Of a stretch of 40,804 nucleotides of DNA, positions 40,685 through 40,804 are shown piece by piece. The position numbers and the translations under genes are program-made. Numbering within the stretch: the stretch's first letter is position 1; each line of letters opens with the position of its first letter. Source of the DNA: JBKBUF01 sp046290815 (GTDB taxonomy: Bacteria > Bacteroidota > Bacteroidia > Cytophagales > Cytophagaceae); assembly GCA_046290815.1 (NCBI GenBank), contig JBKBUF010000034.1, positions 1 to 40,804 on the forward strand, written 5' to 3'. The notes beneath the pieces were generated by a model, which was not told the DNA's origin, searched no databases, and saw only the letters and a list, made by a program, of their open reading frames with translations.

Positions 40685-40804
40685 TGTAGTCGGTAACTAC
40701 AACTGCACCAAAATCGGAAAATAAGAGTGCACCAAATTTGGCAACAAGAATGCACCAGTAATTACCTTCGTCGGGATTAAAAAACCGATGAATAATTATG
40801 AATG
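40685..40804 (+). mobile_element. Probable terminus of an IS21-family insertion sequence, cut by the window edge
   Basis: After the small dyad TGTAGT-CGGTA-ACTACA (40685-40701), the heptamer TGCACCA occurs three times at 40704, 40728 and 40751, a spacing of 24 and 23 bases. Multiple repeats of a GTGCACCA-like motif before the istA gene are characteristic of IS21-type ends, where the transposase binds. No istA coding sequence is visible within the window, so the family assignment is inference. Confidence 0.5.

Overview
The window reads as a chromosomal segment of a low-GC Bacteroidota, most likely a member of the Cytophagales. Three secreted proteins end in type IX secretion (T9SS type A) sorting domains, several promoters match the Bacteroidota pattern TTTG-N17..20-TAnnTTTG, and Shine-Dalgarno sequences are largely absent. 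No rRNA or CRISPR array is visible. Species assignment is inference.

Layout. 1-5.9 kb: a cut-off gene at the left edge and two large secreted T9SS proteins, one with a sugar-dehydrogenase/Ig/PA14/MBG architecture. 5.9-6.3 kb: an intact tRNA-Arg(CCT), a small GIY-YIG nuclease gene whose last codons lie inside that tRNA, and a second, incomplete copy of the tRNA 5' portion interrupted by a perfect 20-bp palindrome. 6.4-8.3 kb: hflX and a membrane-anchored cytochrome c. 8.4-18 kb: a plus-strand exopolysaccharide cluster (GT4 glycosyltransferase, RfbC epimerase, Wza-type export lipoprotein, Wzc-type tyrosine kinase, PHP-type phosphatase, NAD-dependent epimerase/reductase, TPR protein) running with overlapping genes into a phosphosulfolactate synthase homologue and a DedA protein. 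18-22.4 kb: a third T9SS protein, aroE and uvrB. 22.5-25.7 kb: two related outer-membrane barrel proteins flanking two lipoproteins. 25.7-34.9 kb, minus strand: a small lipoprotein, der, era, a complete seven-gene Mrp Na+/H+ antiporter operon (mrpA-G) and a tandem universal stress protein.

35.1-40.8 kb: an initiator tRNA-fMet followed by an integrated element. A large serine recombinase reads antisense into the tRNA and takes its stop codon from the anticodon loop. Behind it lie a small protein, a MerR-type regulator under a large dyad that brackets its promoter, an OB-fold envelope protein, a 157-nt multi-block imperfect palindrome and an HTH/terminase-like protein. The window ends in what looks like the terminus of an IS21-family insertion sequence.

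The most unusual theme is that both tRNA genes are entered by an open reading frame for a DNA-cutting enzyme. The GIY-YIG nuclease enters in the sense direction and the serine recombinase in the antisense direction, and in each case the stop codon falls in the anticodon loop. The GIY-YIG arrangement (tRNA-like leader, nuclease ORF, regenerated tRNA) is the best candidate here for a little-described mobile system.
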